From Coprococcus comes ATCC 27758 (GTDB lineage Bacteria; Bacillota; Clostridia; Lachnospirales; Lachnospiraceae), in NCBI RefSeq assembly GCF_025149785.1, contig NZ_CP102277.1:2294001-2358000 (forward strand): 64,000 nt of DNA, written 5' to 3'. Below the pieces are notes generated by a model. That model saw only the letters and a program-made list of their open reading frames with translations, was not told the origin of the DNA and did no database searches. The position numbers were made by a program, and so were the translations under genes. Shown piece after piece: positions 20,072-28,958 of the stretch (the first letter of the stretch is position 1; each line of letters starts with the position of its first letter).

Positions 20072-20552
20072 GAGCATCACCTGCACCTTTCAGAAACTGA
20101 TCATATATATCCTGATTTCCTTTTGTGTCATCCACAATCTTACGTGCTGCCTGCATTGCCAGTCCTGCGATCTCACTTTGCAGATCATTCATGGTCTGTT
20201 TGCGTTCATTTTCAATCGTCTTTCTGGCATCTTTCAGGATTCCTACGGCTTCCGTATTGGCTTCCTGAAGGATACGCTCTGATTCTCCGGCTGCAGTTTT
20301 CTTAGCTTTTTCCACGATCTGAATGGATTCTGCCTTTGCTCCTTCCAGAGCCTTTTCATATTCCGCTTTCAGTCTCGCCGCTTCTTCCTGACTATCACTG
20401 GCATTTTTCAGTCCGTCAGCAATCATTTTTTCACGTTTTTCCATAATTCCCATTACTGGTTTGAATAAGAATTTTTTCAGCAAAAGATAAAAGACAATCA
20501 GGTTGATGATCGTAAAGAGAAGGCTTACATTAAACTGTATCACCTGTCCCAC
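20049..20552 (-). CDS. atpF: ATP synthase Fo subunit b
   Basis: The 167-aa stator b subunit has one N-terminal membrane helix (FNVSLLFTIINLIVFYLLL). A long charged coiled-coil (residues ~35-150, rich in Ala, Glu and Lys) follows and reaches up to delta. Normal length. It follows atpE by 24 bp and overlaps atpH. Confidence 0.96.
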   Translation of the reverse strand: MGQVIQFNVSLLFTIINLIVFYLLLKKFLFKPVMGIMEKREKMIADGLKNASDSQEEAARLKAEYEKALEGAKAESIQIVEKAKKTAAGESERILQEANTEAVGILKDARKTIENERKQTMNDLQSEIAGLAMQAARKIVDDTKGNQDIYDQFLKGAGDAHVNKEVK

Positions 20553-20576
20553 CTGCCTTTCTTCATTTTACTTTTC

Positions 20577-20795
20577 TTATTTCAGCATTAAGATGATAAG
20601 AAGTCCGATAATGAAACCGTAAATAGCGGTTGCCTCTGCAAGTGCACAACCCAGGATCAGGTTCTTGCTGATCTTGCTTTCTGCTTCCGGCTGTCTTGCG
20701 ATCGCGTCTACTGCTTTACCTGTTGCAAGGCTGATTCCAAGTCCTGCTCCTAAACCTGTTAAAACTGCTACTGCTGCTCCAATTGCTACTAACAT
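20577..20795 (-). CDS. atpE: ATP synthase Fo subunit c
   Basis: The 72-aa hairpin of two membrane helices forms the rotor ring. The ion-carrying carboxylate is Glu54 in ALAEATAIYG; the polar loop is ARQPEAES. Compared with Na+-type c subunits such as Ilyobacter, the helix-1 Gln is Ile21 and the Ser after the Glu is Ala55. Two Na+ ligands are therefore missing, and proton coupling is the better prediction. It lies between atpB and atpF. Confidence 0.96.
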   Translation of the reverse strand: MLVAIGAAVAVLTGLGAGLGISLATGKAVDAIARQPEAESKISKNLILGCALAEATAIYGFIIGLLIILMLK

Positions 20796-20848
20796 AATCT
20801 TAATCTCCTTTTTTCTTATAGATTTGTGTTTCTTCTGTCATTTCGGGA

Positions 20849-21487
20849 TTATTCCTGCTCCTCATTCATGAAAAGTGCTGTCAGGAATACGAATACATAT
20901 GCCTGCAGGAATCCATCGAAAATATCGAAGTAAAAACTAAATGGTATCGGGATAAGAACCGGAGCCACTGCTTTTAAAAGCTCCATGATAACAAACGCTC
21001 CCAATACATTACCGAACAGACGCATGCAAAGTGATAATGGTCTGATCACAATCTCCAGAACCATAATTGGTGCTACGAATGGTACCGGCTTTGCAAAATG
21101 CGCCGCCCAGTGCTTAAATCCATTCTTCCGGATTCCGGAAAATTCAATCAGGCACATACTCATGATCGCAAGTGCTGCTGTTACATTGAGGTCTTTTGTC
21201 GGTGACTTAAATCCGAACAGACCAATGATATTGGCTATCCCAATATAGATAAGCACTGTAATCAGATACGGAATATATTTCCTGTTTTCTTTTCCCATGA
21301 TGTCTTCAAAGAAGTCCAGTCCTTTTCCTATTGCGGATTCCAATAAAAGCTGAACCTTTCCCGGATTTTCGACGCTCAAGCTTCGGACAAATATGATACA
21401 AAGTCCTACGATTACCGCCATGATGATCCAGGTAACTACGACCGACTCTTTTACCGGTATTCCGCCGAATATCGGGATCGTAAACAC
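20849..21487 (-). CDS. atpB: ATP synthase Fo subunit a (start uncertain)
   Basis: The 212-aa (minimum) integral subunit a provides the ion half-channels. The essential Arg is in the MRLFGNVLGAF helix, and the C-terminal QAYVFVFLTALFM helix is present. The first usable codon is GTG 21487 (MFTIPIFGGIPV), but it has no ribosome site. The frame stays open upstream, reading LLEELNCET just before FTIPIF, an N-terminus I associate with relatives. A strong GGGAGGG lies at about 21542-21548, with only ACG (21535-21533) at a suitable distance and no ATG, GTG or TTG. The true start may be this ACG, or a base change has removed the normal start. First gene of atpBEFHAGDC; no atpI is visible upstream. Confidence 0.93.
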   Translation of the reverse strand: MFTIPIFGGIPVKESVVVTWIIMAVIVGLCIIFVRSLSVENPGKVQLLLESAIGKGLDFFEDIMGKENRKYIPYLITVLIYIGIANIIGLFGFKSPTKDLNVTAALAIMSMCLIEFSGIRKNGFKHWAAHFAKPVPFVAPIMVLEIVIRPLSLCMRLFGNVLGAFVIMELLKAVAPVLIPIPFSFYFDIFDGFLQAYVFVFLTALFMNEEQE

Positions 21488-21609
21488 TGTCTCGCAGTTC
21501 AGCTCTTCTAACAGAGTCTCTGTTAAATGTTCCGTATCGCTCCCTCCCTTTCGTTTTATTTATTCTTATTTTATAGTACTTTTCAGAGCGTCCTCTAAAA
21601 GTCATGCTT

Positions 21610-21638
21610 ATATTACGCTCACACTTTTTCTTTGTCAA
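21610..21638 (-). promoter_or_regulatory. Promoter of ATP synthase operon
   Basis: Minus-strand TTGACA (21633-21638), 17-bp spacer, TATAAT-like TAATAT (21610-21615). The expected transcript starts about 68 nt before the presumed atpB ribosome-proximal start. Confidence 0.8.
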
Positions 21639-21974
21639 TATTTTCAGCTTTTGTAGATTGTACAGTAAAAAAACCAATTTTTTTATCTATTTTCACTATC
21701 TTCATCTGTTTTTCTTTTATTTTCTTTAGCTGTTTTTACTTCTATTTTTTGACACTTTTTTTAGTTTGTAGCATTCGAGATTCTTTTTTGACGGATTTTG
21801 TGCTTTTGTGCAGTTGAATTTTTGGCATTTTTTACAATTATTTTCTTTTATTTTTATGCACTATGTATAGTGACTATGTCGAATATATATATCTAGCGGG
21901 ATGATTATTTTGTTTTGGAAATGAAGAGTTGATTTGGACTTGCGCTATCACCATTCCGCACTTGGTCCATTAGA
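21639..21974. other. AT-rich gene-free stretch
   Basis: About 335 bp of very T-rich plus strand lie between the atp promoter and the second tRNA-Trp. I see no credible gene, RNA fold or repeat here. Confidence 0.5.
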
Positions 21975-21975
21975 T

Positions 21976-22001
21976 AAAAAAAGGACTCAAACTGAGTCCT
22001 T
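21976..22001 (-). terminator. Terminator of second tRNA-Trp
   Basis: Nine-bp stem AAGGACTCA/TGAGTCCTT with a 3-nt loop and a seven-T run on the minus strand, 7 nt after the tRNA. Confidence 0.9.
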
Positions 22002-22008
22002 CAAGTTA

Positions 22009-22079
22009 CAGGGGATGACAGAATCGAACTGCCGCTAAGAGTTTTGGAGACTCCTGTCATACCATTTGACCAATCCCCT
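22009..22079 (-). tRNA. tRNA-Trp(CCA), copy 2
   Basis: The 71-nt cloverleaf is identical to the copy at 10545-10615, with anticodon loop CTCCAAA. CCA is not encoded. It has its own promoter and terminator; the flanks do not resemble those of the first copy, so the gene alone is duplicated. Confidence 0.97.
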
Positions 22080-22115
22080 ATATGAAATTGTTGATTGCTG
22101 AAGCAACCATGGACT

Positions 22116-22144
22116 ATAATAACACAATGGCTGCTTCCTGTCAA
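22116..22144 (-). promoter_or_regulatory. Promoter of tRNA-Trp copy 2
   Basis: Minus-strand TTGACA (22139-22144), 17-bp spacer, TATTAT (22116-22121), 36 bp before the tRNA. Confidence 0.8.
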
Positions 22145-22203
22145 TCATTTATTCAATATTTCCTTTGCGTCCTTTGCAAATAATTTCTTCGCACAGGTTT
22201 CAC

Positions 22204-23202
22204 TTACAGATTGCCCCTGCTGATCTGATCGATCTTTTTCAGTTCTTCCCGGGTGAACTTCGTATTCTGCACAATCTCCACATTCTGAATGATCTGCTCC
22301 GGTCTGGACGCTCCGATCAGCACACTGGTCACATCCTCATCTTTCAGGATCCAGCTCAGTGCCATCTGTGCAAGAGACTGTCCTCTCTCACCTGCCATCT
22401 TGTTCAGAGCCTCGATCTGCGCAAGCTTTTCTTTCGTCAATGCATCGGCATGTAGAAACCTTCCATCCACAGCAATCCGGCTGTCTGACGGTATTCCGTG
22501 CAGATATTTATCTGTCAGAAGCCCCTGTGCCAGCGGACTAAATGCAATGATTCCTTTTCCCATCTGGTTCGCCGTCTTTTTCAAGCCGTTCTGTTCAATC
22601 GTCCGGTCAAAAATGGAATACCGGTTCTGGTTAATGACAAACGGACATTTCAGATCTTCCAGAATCTCCGCTGCACGTACCATTGTCGGACCATCATAGT
22701 TAGAAATTCCGACATAAAGTGCCTTCCCACTCTTTACGATGGAATCGAGTGCTCCCATGGTTTCTTCCAGTGGGGTATTCGGATCCATTCTGTGATGATA
22801 GAAGATATCTACATAATCCATCTCCATTCTCTTCAGGCTCTGGTCAAGGCTTGCGAGCAGATACTTTCTGCTTCCCCAGTTCCCGTAAGGTCCCGGCCAC
22901 ATATCATAGCCTGCCTTGGTACTGATGATCATCTCGTCCCTGTATGGTGCAAAGTCTTCTTTTAAAATCTTCCCAAAATTCTTCTCAGCACTTCCGTATT
23001 CCGGTCCATAGTTATTCGCAAGATCGAAATGGGTGATTCCCAGATCAAATGCTGTCCTCAACATTGCCTTCATATTCTCCGGATCCGCATTGGTTCCAAA
23101 ATTGTGCCAGAGTCCTAAAGAAACTGCCGGCAGCAAAAGCCCGCTTTTCCCACAACGGTTATATACCATGGTATCATATCTCTCAGATGATGCTGTATAC
23201 AT
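22204..23202 (-). CDS. Aldo/keto reductase, YghZ/Gpr-like
   Basis: The 332-aa NADPH-dependent (beta/alpha)8 oxidoreductase has the catalytic Asp and Tyr in THFDLANNYGPEYGSAE, Lys in MIISTKAGYDMWPGPYG, and His in DIFYHHRMDPNTP. The WPGPYGNWGSRKYL segment is characteristic of the E. coli YghZ (L-glyceraldehyde-3-phosphate reductase) group, which also reduces methylglyoxal and other aldehydes. It is a single gene between the rib operon and tRNA-Trp. Physiological substrate not certain. Confidence 0.88.
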   Translation of the reverse strand: MYTASSERYDTMVYNRCGKSGLLLPAVSLGLWHNFGTNADPENMKAMLRTAFDLGITHFDLANNYGPEYGSAEKNFGKILKEDFAPYRDEMIISTKAGYDMWPGPYGNWGSRKYLLASLDQSLKRMEMDYVDIFYHHRMDPNTPLEETMGALDSIVKSGKALYVGISNYDGPTMVRAAEILEDLKCPFVINQNRYSIFDRTIEQNGLKKTANQMGKGIIAFSPLAQGLLTDKYLHGIPSDSRIAVDGRFLHADALTKEKLAQIEALNKMAGERGQSLAQMALSWILKDEDVTSVLIGASRPEQIIQNVEIVQNTKFTREELKKIDQISRGNL

Positions 23203-23305
23203 AATTCATTTTCTCCTTCATTATCTCTGAATTGAAACTTTACTATTTCTTTTACAGATTTCTCTTATCAGATATGATACCTTTTTCCTGCATAAATGTC
23301 CAGTA

Positions 23306-23345
23306 AATCCCGGCATCTGCCCTTTTTCTGCCGGAAAACGGGATT
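23306..23345. terminator. Hairpin after ribH, possible terminator
   Basis: Two overlapping pairings are possible: AATCCCG/CGGGATT (outer) and CCGGCA/TGCCGG (inner). It lies just past the rib operon, but the T tract is on the plus strand, so its use as rib terminator is uncertain. Confidence 0.35.
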
Positions 23346-23369
23346 CTTTTTGTAACCGTCAGCCGGAAA

Positions 23370-23843
23370 TTACATCTGTCTCAGAAGATTTACCATTTCG
23401 ATTGCAGAAAGTGCACAGTCATATCCCTTATTTCCGCCTTTACTTCCGGCTCTTGAAATTGCCTGCTCGATATTTTCAGTCGTGATCACACCAAATAATA
23501 CCGGCACTCCGGTTGCAAGTCCGACCTGTGCGATTCCTTTGGATACCTCATTGCAGACATAATCATAATGCGTTGTGTCTCCACGGATCACTGCTCCCAC
23601 ACAGATCACCGCATCATACTTTCCGGATGCCGCCATTTTAGAAGCTGCTGTCGGAATCTCAAATGCTCCCGGTACCCATGCTGCCGTTATGTTTTCATCC
23701 TCCACGCCATGGCGTACCAGCCCGTCTACCGCACCACCAAGTAGTTTATTAACAATAATCTCATTAAATCTTGAAGCAACAATTCCTACTTTCATTCCTT
23801 CTGGTGCTACTACTTTTCCTTCTAATACATTGATCTGTCTCAT
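23370..23843 (-). CDS. ribH: 6,7-dimethyl-8-ribityllumazine synthase
   Basis: The 157-aa lumazine synthase condenses ribityl-aminouracil with dihydroxybutanone phosphate, normally as a 60-mer or pentamer. Motifs: [43 protein letters not shown] with the catalytic His, and a C-terminal [14 protein letters not shown]. The length is standard. Last gene of ribD-ribE-ribBA-ribH, 59 bp after ribBA. Confidence 0.97.
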   Translation of the reverse strand: MRQINVLEGKVVAPEGMKVGIVASRFNEIIVNKLLGGAVDGLVRHGVEDENITAAWVPGAFEIPTAASKMAASGKYDAVICVGAVIRGDTTHYDYVCNEVSKGIAQVGLATGVPVLFGVITTENIEQAISRAGSKGGNKGYDCALSAIEMVNLLRQM

Positions 23844-23902
23844 GTTTTTTTCCTCCTGTAATTAAAGTGTTTCTTCTATGATAAATACTGTTTATTCTCT
23901 TT

Positions 23903-25123
23903 TTACTGAAATTTGATTTCTTTAAAGATATGTCCCATCTTTTCCTGCTTCGTCTTCATATAAAATGCATCAAATTTCTGCGGTGCTATTTCAATCGGTA
24001 CTCTCTCATGGATTGCAAGCCCGAAACCGGAAAGTCCATATACCTTCTCCGGATTATTTGTAAGAAGCCGGAGTGATTTTACTCCCAGATCCGATAGAAT
24101 CTGAGCCCCTACCCAGTATTCCCTAAGATCCGGTGCAAATCCCAGACGGATGTTGGCTTCCACGGTATCGTATCCCTGTTCCTGAAGTTCATACGCTTTC
24201 AGCTTGTTGATCAGACCGATTCCCCTTCCCTCCTGTCGCATATACAGAAGAACTCCTCTTCCTTCTCTCTCGATCTGCTGCATCGCCGACTGCAGCTGCT
24301 TTCCACAATCGCAGCGGAGAGATCCGAAAGTATCGCCGGTCAGGCACTCGGAATGTACACGGCACAGAACATCTTCCCCATCGCCAATCTCACCTTTCAC
24401 CAATGCCACATGATGTTCACCGGTGATGTCATTCACATACCCATAAATCTGAAATTCTCCATACTGGGTTGGCATCTTTGCACATGCTTCCCTTACGACA
24501 TGTTTTTCATGGATCCTGCAGTAATCCTGCAGATCTTTGATCGTAATAAATTTCAGGTCGTACTTCTTCGCCAGCTTCCAGAGATTCTCTGTCCGCATCA
24601 TCGTTCCGTCCTCTTCCATAATTTCACAGCAGATTCCACATTCTTTCAGTCCGGCAAGACGCATCAGATCAACCGTTGCCTCGGTATGACCATTTCTTAC
24701 CAACACACCTCCATGCCTTGCCACCAGCGGAAATACATGCCCCGGTCTTCGAAGGTCCTGCGGTTTCGTTCCTTCTTCTGTCAAGCTGCGCATAGTATAT
24801 CCGCGCTCTGCTGCTGAAATTCCCGTTGTCGTATCCACATGGTCAACGGATACCGTAAATGCAGTCGAATGGTTATCTGTATTTTCGGAGACCATCTGTG
24901 AAAGCCCAAGCCGTCCGGCCAGCGCTGCACTCATCGGTGTGCAGATCAGCCCTTTCGCATGGCATGCCATAAAATTGATATTCTCCTGAGTTGCAAATTC
25001 CGCCGCACAGATCATATCTCCTTCATTTTCCCGGTCCGGATCATCCGTTACCAGAACGATCCTTCCACGGCGCAATTCTTCAAGTGCCTCTTCTACGCTA
25101 TTGTATTGATACTGTTTCTCCAT
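23903..25123 (-). CDS. ribBA: Bifunctional DHBP synthase / GTP cyclohydrolase II
   Basis: This 406-aa fusion supplies both precursors of riboflavin. Residues 1-~205 are 3,4-dihydroxybutanone-4-phosphate synthase ([33 protein letters not shown]). Residues ~206-400 are GTP cyclohydrolase II with zinc cysteines in [18 protein letters not shown] and the RQEGRGIGL loop. Both active sites look intact. Middle gene of the FMN-riboswitch operon. Confidence 0.97.
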   Translation of the reverse strand: MEKQYQYNSVEEALEELRRGRIVLVTDDPDRENEGDMICAAEFATQENINFMACHAKGLICTPMSAALAGRLGLSQMVSENTDNHSTAFTVSVDHVDTTTGISAAERGYTMRSLTEEGTKPQDLRRPGHVFPLVARHGGVLVRNGHTEATVDLMRLAGLKECGICCEIMEEDGTMMRTENLWKLAKKYDLKFITIKDLQDYCRIHEKHVVREACAKMPTQYGEFQIYGYVNDITGEHHVALVKGEIGDGEDVLCRVHSECLTGDTFGSLRCDCGKQLQSAMQQIEREGRGVLLYMRQEGRGIGLINKLKAYELQEQGYDTVEANIRLGFAPDLREYWVGAQILSDLGVKSLRLLTNNPEKVYGLSGFGLAIHERVPIEIAPQKFDAFYMKTKQEKMGHIFKEIKFQ

Positions 25124-25209
25124 TTGTTACTTCCTCCTGTCCGATCTATAACTTATTTTTATCCTGTTCTTCTGTATGCTTTCCATTCCGGTCCCGGAAT
25201 TTCTTCGCA

Positions 25210-25857
25210 TCAAATTCCATACTCCTCTAATAATTCCATGGTAAGTCCACCACATTTTCCAGCCGGTTCCGATGGTGTAAGAAACTTTTTAATATACTTC
25301 CCTACAATATCATTTTCCAGATTCACCCTGTCCCCAGCTTTTTTCTTCAGCAGTGTGGTCTCCTCTCCGGTATGAGGAATGACTGATACCTGAAAGCTTT
25401 TTTCACTTACTTCTGCCACTGTCAGACTGATCCCGTCAATACAGATTGAACCTTTTTCTACGATCAGTTCCAGAATCTCCGGCGTTGTCCGGATTTTTAC
25501 CCATACCGCATTTTCTTCCTTTCTGAGTTCTTCAATCATTCCGGTCCCGTCAATATGCCCTGCAACGATATGTCCACCGAATCTGCCATCTGCCGCCATC
25601 GCGCGTTCCAGATTCACTTTCTCACCAATCTTCGTATCACCAAGGTTGGTTCTTCTCACTGTTTCCGCCATCACATCTGCGGTAAATCCATCCTTTTCCA
25701 GAGAAACCACCGTCAGGCAGACACCATTTACCGCAATACTGTCTCCGATCCTGGTTCCGCCGAGTACTTTTTTTGCCCGGATCGCAATCTTCCCGGATGA
25801 TCCAGAAAGTCGGAGTGACCGGATAGATCCGGTTTCTTCTACAATTCCTGTAAACAT
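25210..25857 (-). CDS. ribE: Riboflavin synthase alpha chain
   Basis: The 215-aa trimeric enzyme dismutates two lumazines to riboflavin. It has two homologous lumazine-binding barrels: MFTGIVEETG with GDSIAVNGVCLTV in the first, GGHIVAGHIDGTG with GSICIDGISLTV in the second. It starts one base after the ribD stop. Complete and typical. Confidence 0.97.
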   Translation of the reverse strand: MFTGIVEETGSIRSLRLSGSSGKIAIRAKKVLGGTRIGDSIAVNGVCLTVVSLEKDGFTADVMAETVRRTNLGDTKIGEKVNLERAMAADGRFGGHIVAGHIDGTGMIEELRKEENAVWVKIRTTPEILELIVEKGSICIDGISLTVAEVSEKSFQVSVIPHTGEETTLLKKKAGDRVNLENDIVGKYIKKFLTPSEPAGKCGGLTMELLEEYGI

Positions 25858-26970
25858 TTACATTTCCTCCAAAACCTTATACTCTGCCAGAATATCTTCT
25901 CCAACTTGCGAGATTCTCATAAGCTGTAGCTTGATGGCATCGTCTACTTTCTCAACTCCAAAGCCTTCCACCGGAGTCTTTCCGCCTCTTCCGCCAAAAA
26001 TTTTCGGTGCGATAAAAGCTTTCACCTCATTTACGATACCGGATTGCAGGGCATCCTCATTTAAAGTTCCACCGCCTTCAATAAGTACACTGTCAATTCC
26101 CAGCTCTCCAAGCTTTCTCATCAGAAGCTGCAGATTGATCTCCCCTTTTTCCGAAGGAACGCTGAGAAGCACGACTCCAAGCTTTTCCAGACTGTGTTTT
26201 TTCTCTTCTAAACAAATCGCATTTCCCTTTTCACCGGCATATGCAACGATCGTCCGGTATCTCCCTGCTGTCTGGCAGATCTGACTGTCCAGTGGGATCC
26301 TGAGCATACTGTCACAGATAATTCTGACCGGACTTTTCTTTCCCTCCAGACGCACATTCAGCATCGGATCATCTGCCAGAACCGTTCCGATTCCTGCCAT
26401 GATCGCCATATAGTCATGGCGCATCTCATGTACCAGACTTCTTGCTTCCTCACCGGATATCCATTTTGATGCTCCTGTTTTTGTCGCAATCTTTCCGTCT
26501 GCCGTCATTGCGTATTTCATCACCACATAGGGCAGCCCTGTTGTGATATAGTGGAAAAAGACCGGATTTAACGCATCACATTCTTCGCGCAGGAAATCCT
26601 CTTCCACCCGGACGCCTGCCTCGCGTAAAATCTTTGCTCCTTTGCCGGACACTTTCGGATTCGGATCTCTCGATCCGATCACAACCCGTGCGATCTTCTG
26701 TTCCAGAATCGCTTCCGTACATGGTGGTGTCTTCCCATAATGGCAGCACGGCTCCAGCGTCACATAAAGTGTTGCTCCCTCGGCGCTTTCTGTCAGGGAT
26801 GCGATTGCGTTCCGTTCTGCATGAAGCTCACCACATTTTTCGTGATATCCTTCCCCGATAATGCTTCCGTCCTTTACGATCACGGCACCAACCATCGGGT
26901 TTGGATTTGTCCATCCACGTCCTTTTTTTGCCAGTTCAATTGCACGACGCATGTAAAATTCATCTGTCAT
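25858..26970 (-). CDS. ribD: Bifunctional riboflavin deaminase/reductase
   Basis: In this 370-aa protein the N-terminal zinc deaminase (HAERNAIASL and PCCHYGKTPPCTEAI) acts on diaminopyrimidinone. The C-terminal reductase (from about residue 150: VVMKYAMTADGKIA, SVLIEGGGTLNE) reduces the ribose. The open frame reaches 27063, but ATG 26970 follows AAAGGAG and gives the family start MTDEFYMRRAIELA. First gene after the FMN riboswitch; its leader also holds a second hairpin (27086-27121). Confidence 0.96.
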   Translation of the reverse strand: MTDEFYMRRAIELAKKGRGWTNPNPMVGAVIVKDGSIIGEGYHEKCGELHAERNAIASLTESAEGATLYVTLEPCCHYGKTPPCTEAILEQKIARVVIGSRDPNPKVSGKGAKILREAGVRVEEDFLREECDALNPVFFHYITTGLPYVVMKYAMTADGKIATKTGASKWISGEEARSLVHEMRHDYMAIMAGIGTVLADDPMLNVRLEGKKSPVRIICDSMLRIPLDSQICQTAGRYRTIVAYAGEKGNAICLEEKKHSLEKLGVVLLSVPSEKGEINLQLLMRKLGELGIDSVLIEGGGTLNEDALQSGIVNEVKAFIAPKIFGGRGGKTPVEGFGVEKVDDAIKLQLMRISQVGEDILAEYKVLEEM

Positions 26971-27085
26971 TTTTTCTCCTTTCTCATCTCTCCCGGAAAC
27001 GTTCTCCGGTAAATGTACTCTGCTAAACATTTTAGATATGTTGCCGGATAAGTCTCTTTTCAAAAATGTGCTTTGGCATATAGGA

Positions 27086-27121
27086 AAAGCCCTGACAGAT
27101 TCTCTTACCTGTCAGGGCTTT
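27086..27121 (-). other. Second hairpin in the rib leader
   Basis: A 13-bp perfect stem (arms 27086-27098 and 27109-27121, core GCCCTGACAG) with a 10-nt loop lies between the riboswitch terminator and ribD. The minus-strand tail TTTTCC is a weak terminator. It could be a backup terminator or an mRNA-stability element. Confidence 0.55.
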
Positions 27122-27209
27122 CTTTCTCAGTTATATCGCTGTACGCTCTGTCATACTTCTCGGAAATACCATTTTCTCATCGAATCCGGCCTCGGCATTT
27201 TATTTTCCG

Positions 27210-27245
27210 GAAAATAAAAACTCTGGAATGATTCCCATTCCAGAG
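27210..27245 (-). terminator. FMN-riboswitch expression-platform terminator
   Basis: Stem CTCTGGAATG/CATTCCAGAG, 5-nt loop, then TTTTTATTTT on the minus strand. It lies about 60 nt after the aptamer and before ribD, the normal place for the FMN-dependent terminator. Confidence 0.85.
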
Positions 27246-27303
27246 CGTTTTACTTTTTATTCCTGCATATATGATAGAAACCGCTTTTATCAGCAACGAT
27301 TCA

Positions 27304-27411
27304 ACTTCTTCCATCCAGACTTTACTGTCGGCACTGGAATCTCACCAGTTCATGCCTTACGGCTCGCGGGCTTTACCGCCGGTGGGGAATTTCGCCCCGC
27401 CCTGAAGCATT
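27304..27411 (-). ncRNA. FMN riboswitch (RFN element)
   Basis: The minus strand reads CTTCAGGGCGGGGCGAAATT, then CCCACCGGCGGTAAAGCCCG, then GAGATTCCAGTGCCGACAGT and a closing GGATGGAAGAAG. These are the conserved junction segments of the RFN aptamer in the right order. FMN binding should favour the terminator at 27210-27245 and shut down ribDE-BA-H. Confidence 0.96.
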
Positions 27412-27430
27412 ATTTGGTTTTACTAAACTT

Positions 27431-27459
27431 ACTATAGCACGTTACAGCAGTAATTGCAA
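27431..27459 (-). promoter_or_regulatory. Promoter of rib operon
   Basis: Minus-strand TTGCAA (27454-27459), 17-bp spacer, TATAGT (27431-27436), about 20 bp before the riboswitch aptamer. Confidence 0.75.
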
Positions 27460-27469
27460 GATTATTTTT

Positions 27470-27498
27470 TCGACAAACCCGTATGTTTATGCTATTCT
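27470..27498 (+). promoter_or_regulatory. Promoter of MATE gene
   Basis: TCGACA (27470-27475), 17-bp spacer, TATTCT (27493-27498), back to back with the rib promoter. Confidence 0.5.
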
Positions 27499-27591
27499 TA
27501 TATGGAGATATCAGAGTCCGCTTATTACCAGGCTGGTACAGATGGTTATTTCATTTAATCTGGCTTTAAGAAAGACGAGGAATTCAAAAAC

Positions 27592-28866
27592 ATGTTTCAT
27601 AAATTTTTAAAATACATTTCCCAGAGTATTTCCGGAATGATCGGTGTCTCCGTCTACATTCTGGCAGATACCTTTTTTATCTCTTACAAATGCGGTGCAG
27701 ATGGACTTGCTGCCCTGAATCTGATCCTGCCGGTGTTCGGTCTGGTCTTCGCAATCGGTTCGATGATCGGAATCGGCTCCGCCACACGATACAATATCAG
27801 CACAGCCAAAGGTTCACCTTCGGACTACTATTTTACCCAGTCCATCTTCTGGTGTCTCATATGCAGCATTCCTTTTATGCTCACCGGAATCTTCATTCCG
27901 CATAAAGCACTTGCACTTTTAGGGGCAGATGCCGGGCTCATCCGGCTTGGACGTAATTATATGCGTATCGTCCTGCTCTTTACCCCGTTTTTTATGTCAA
28001 ACTATACCTTCACGGCATTTGCGAGGAATGACCATGCGACTTCTATCGCCATGATCGGTTCCATTTCCGGAAGCTTCTTTAATATTTTATTTGACTATAT
28101 TTTCATGTTCCCTTTGAATCTTGGATTTCTGGGGGCTGCACTTGCAACCGCTCTTTCACCGGTTGTGACGATGCTGGTATGTTCGACACATTATCTTGGA
28201 AAGAATAACCATGTAGAGTTTCACTGGCGCAAGCCCTCTCTTCGCCGGATCATCGGATGCTGCCAGCTTGGTGTTTCTGCATTTTTTGCTGAAATTTCTT
28301 CCGCTGTCATTACGATTATATTTAACATGCTGATCCTGCGCATTGCGGGAAATATCGGGATCGCAGCCTACGGCGTAGTTGCAAATATTTCACTGGTCGC
28401 AATGGCAATCCTAAACGGACTTGCCCAGGGTGCACAGCCGCTGATCAGCCAGAGTTACGGAAAGGGTGAACATGATCTAGTCCGTAAATTTCTCAACTGG
28501 TCTCTTGCTGCAGCACTTCTGATCGAGCTTGTGATCGTTGTACTGATCTACGGATTTACGGATACCTTTATCAGTATCTTTAACAGCGAACATAATCTCC
28601 AGCTGCTTGCTTACGCCCATACTGGTCTTAGGCTTTATTTCCTGGGCTTTTTAGTCGCCGGTATCAATATTGTGCTGGTTGCCTATTTTTCCGCAATCGA
28701 CAGAGCATGTCCTGCCGTCCTTGGTTCTGTTATGCGCGGCATTATCGCAATTGCTTTCTGTGCAATCCTGTTCTCACAGATTCTGGGGCTGAATGGAATC
28801 TGGCTTTCTTTCTTAGGATCGGAAATCATCACATTTTTTGTGATTCTGATTTTCCGGAAATCTTGA
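27592..28866 (+). CDS. MATE-family efflux transporter
   Basis: The 424-aa membrane protein has twelve predicted helices in two homologous halves. It opens with MIGVSVYILADTFFISYKCG, in line with the family's D-T/S-F-F pattern, and the second half has VVANISLVAMAILNGLAQGAQP. MATE proteins export cationic drugs or metabolites using Na+ or H+. ATG 27592 follows GACGAGGA. It is a single gene divergent from the rib operon. Substrate unknown; flavin export is an untested possibility suggested only by position. Confidence 0.9.
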   Translation: MFHKFLKYISQSISGMIGVSVYILADTFFISYKCGADGLAALNLILPVFGLVFAIGSMIGIGSATRYNISTAKGSPSDYYFTQSIFWCLICSIPFMLTGIFIPHKALALLGADAGLIRLGRNYMRIVLLFTPFFMSNYTFTAFARNDHATSIAMIGSISGSFFNILFDYIFMFPLNLGFLGAALATALSPVVTMLVCSTHYLGKNNHVEFHWRKPSLRRIIGCCQLGVSAFFAEISSAVITIIFNMLILRIAGNIGIAAYGVVANISLVAMAILNGLAQGAQPLISQSYGKGEHDLVRKFLNWSLAAALLIELVIVVLIYGFTDTFISIFNSEHNLQLLAYAHTGLRLYFLGFLVAGINIVLVAYFSAIDRACPAVLGSVMRGIIAIAFCAILFSQILGLNGIWLSFLGSEIITFFVILIFRKS

Positions 28867-28958
28867 TTTTGTAATTGACAATTTTTCTTTTATCATGTAT
28901 TCTTTAATTATAGTAACGATTCTTATTATCAAGTTTTGAAAGTCAGGAGGAATGTCAT

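Noticed and set aside
21306-21677. 123-aa minus-strand frame across the atpB leader
   Set aside because: It overlaps atpB in another frame, starts within the promoter region and has no family resemblance.
27126-27208. Leader peptide between riboswitch terminator and ribD
   Set aside because: A 15-codon frame is possible but has no ribosome site or meaningful codon pattern.
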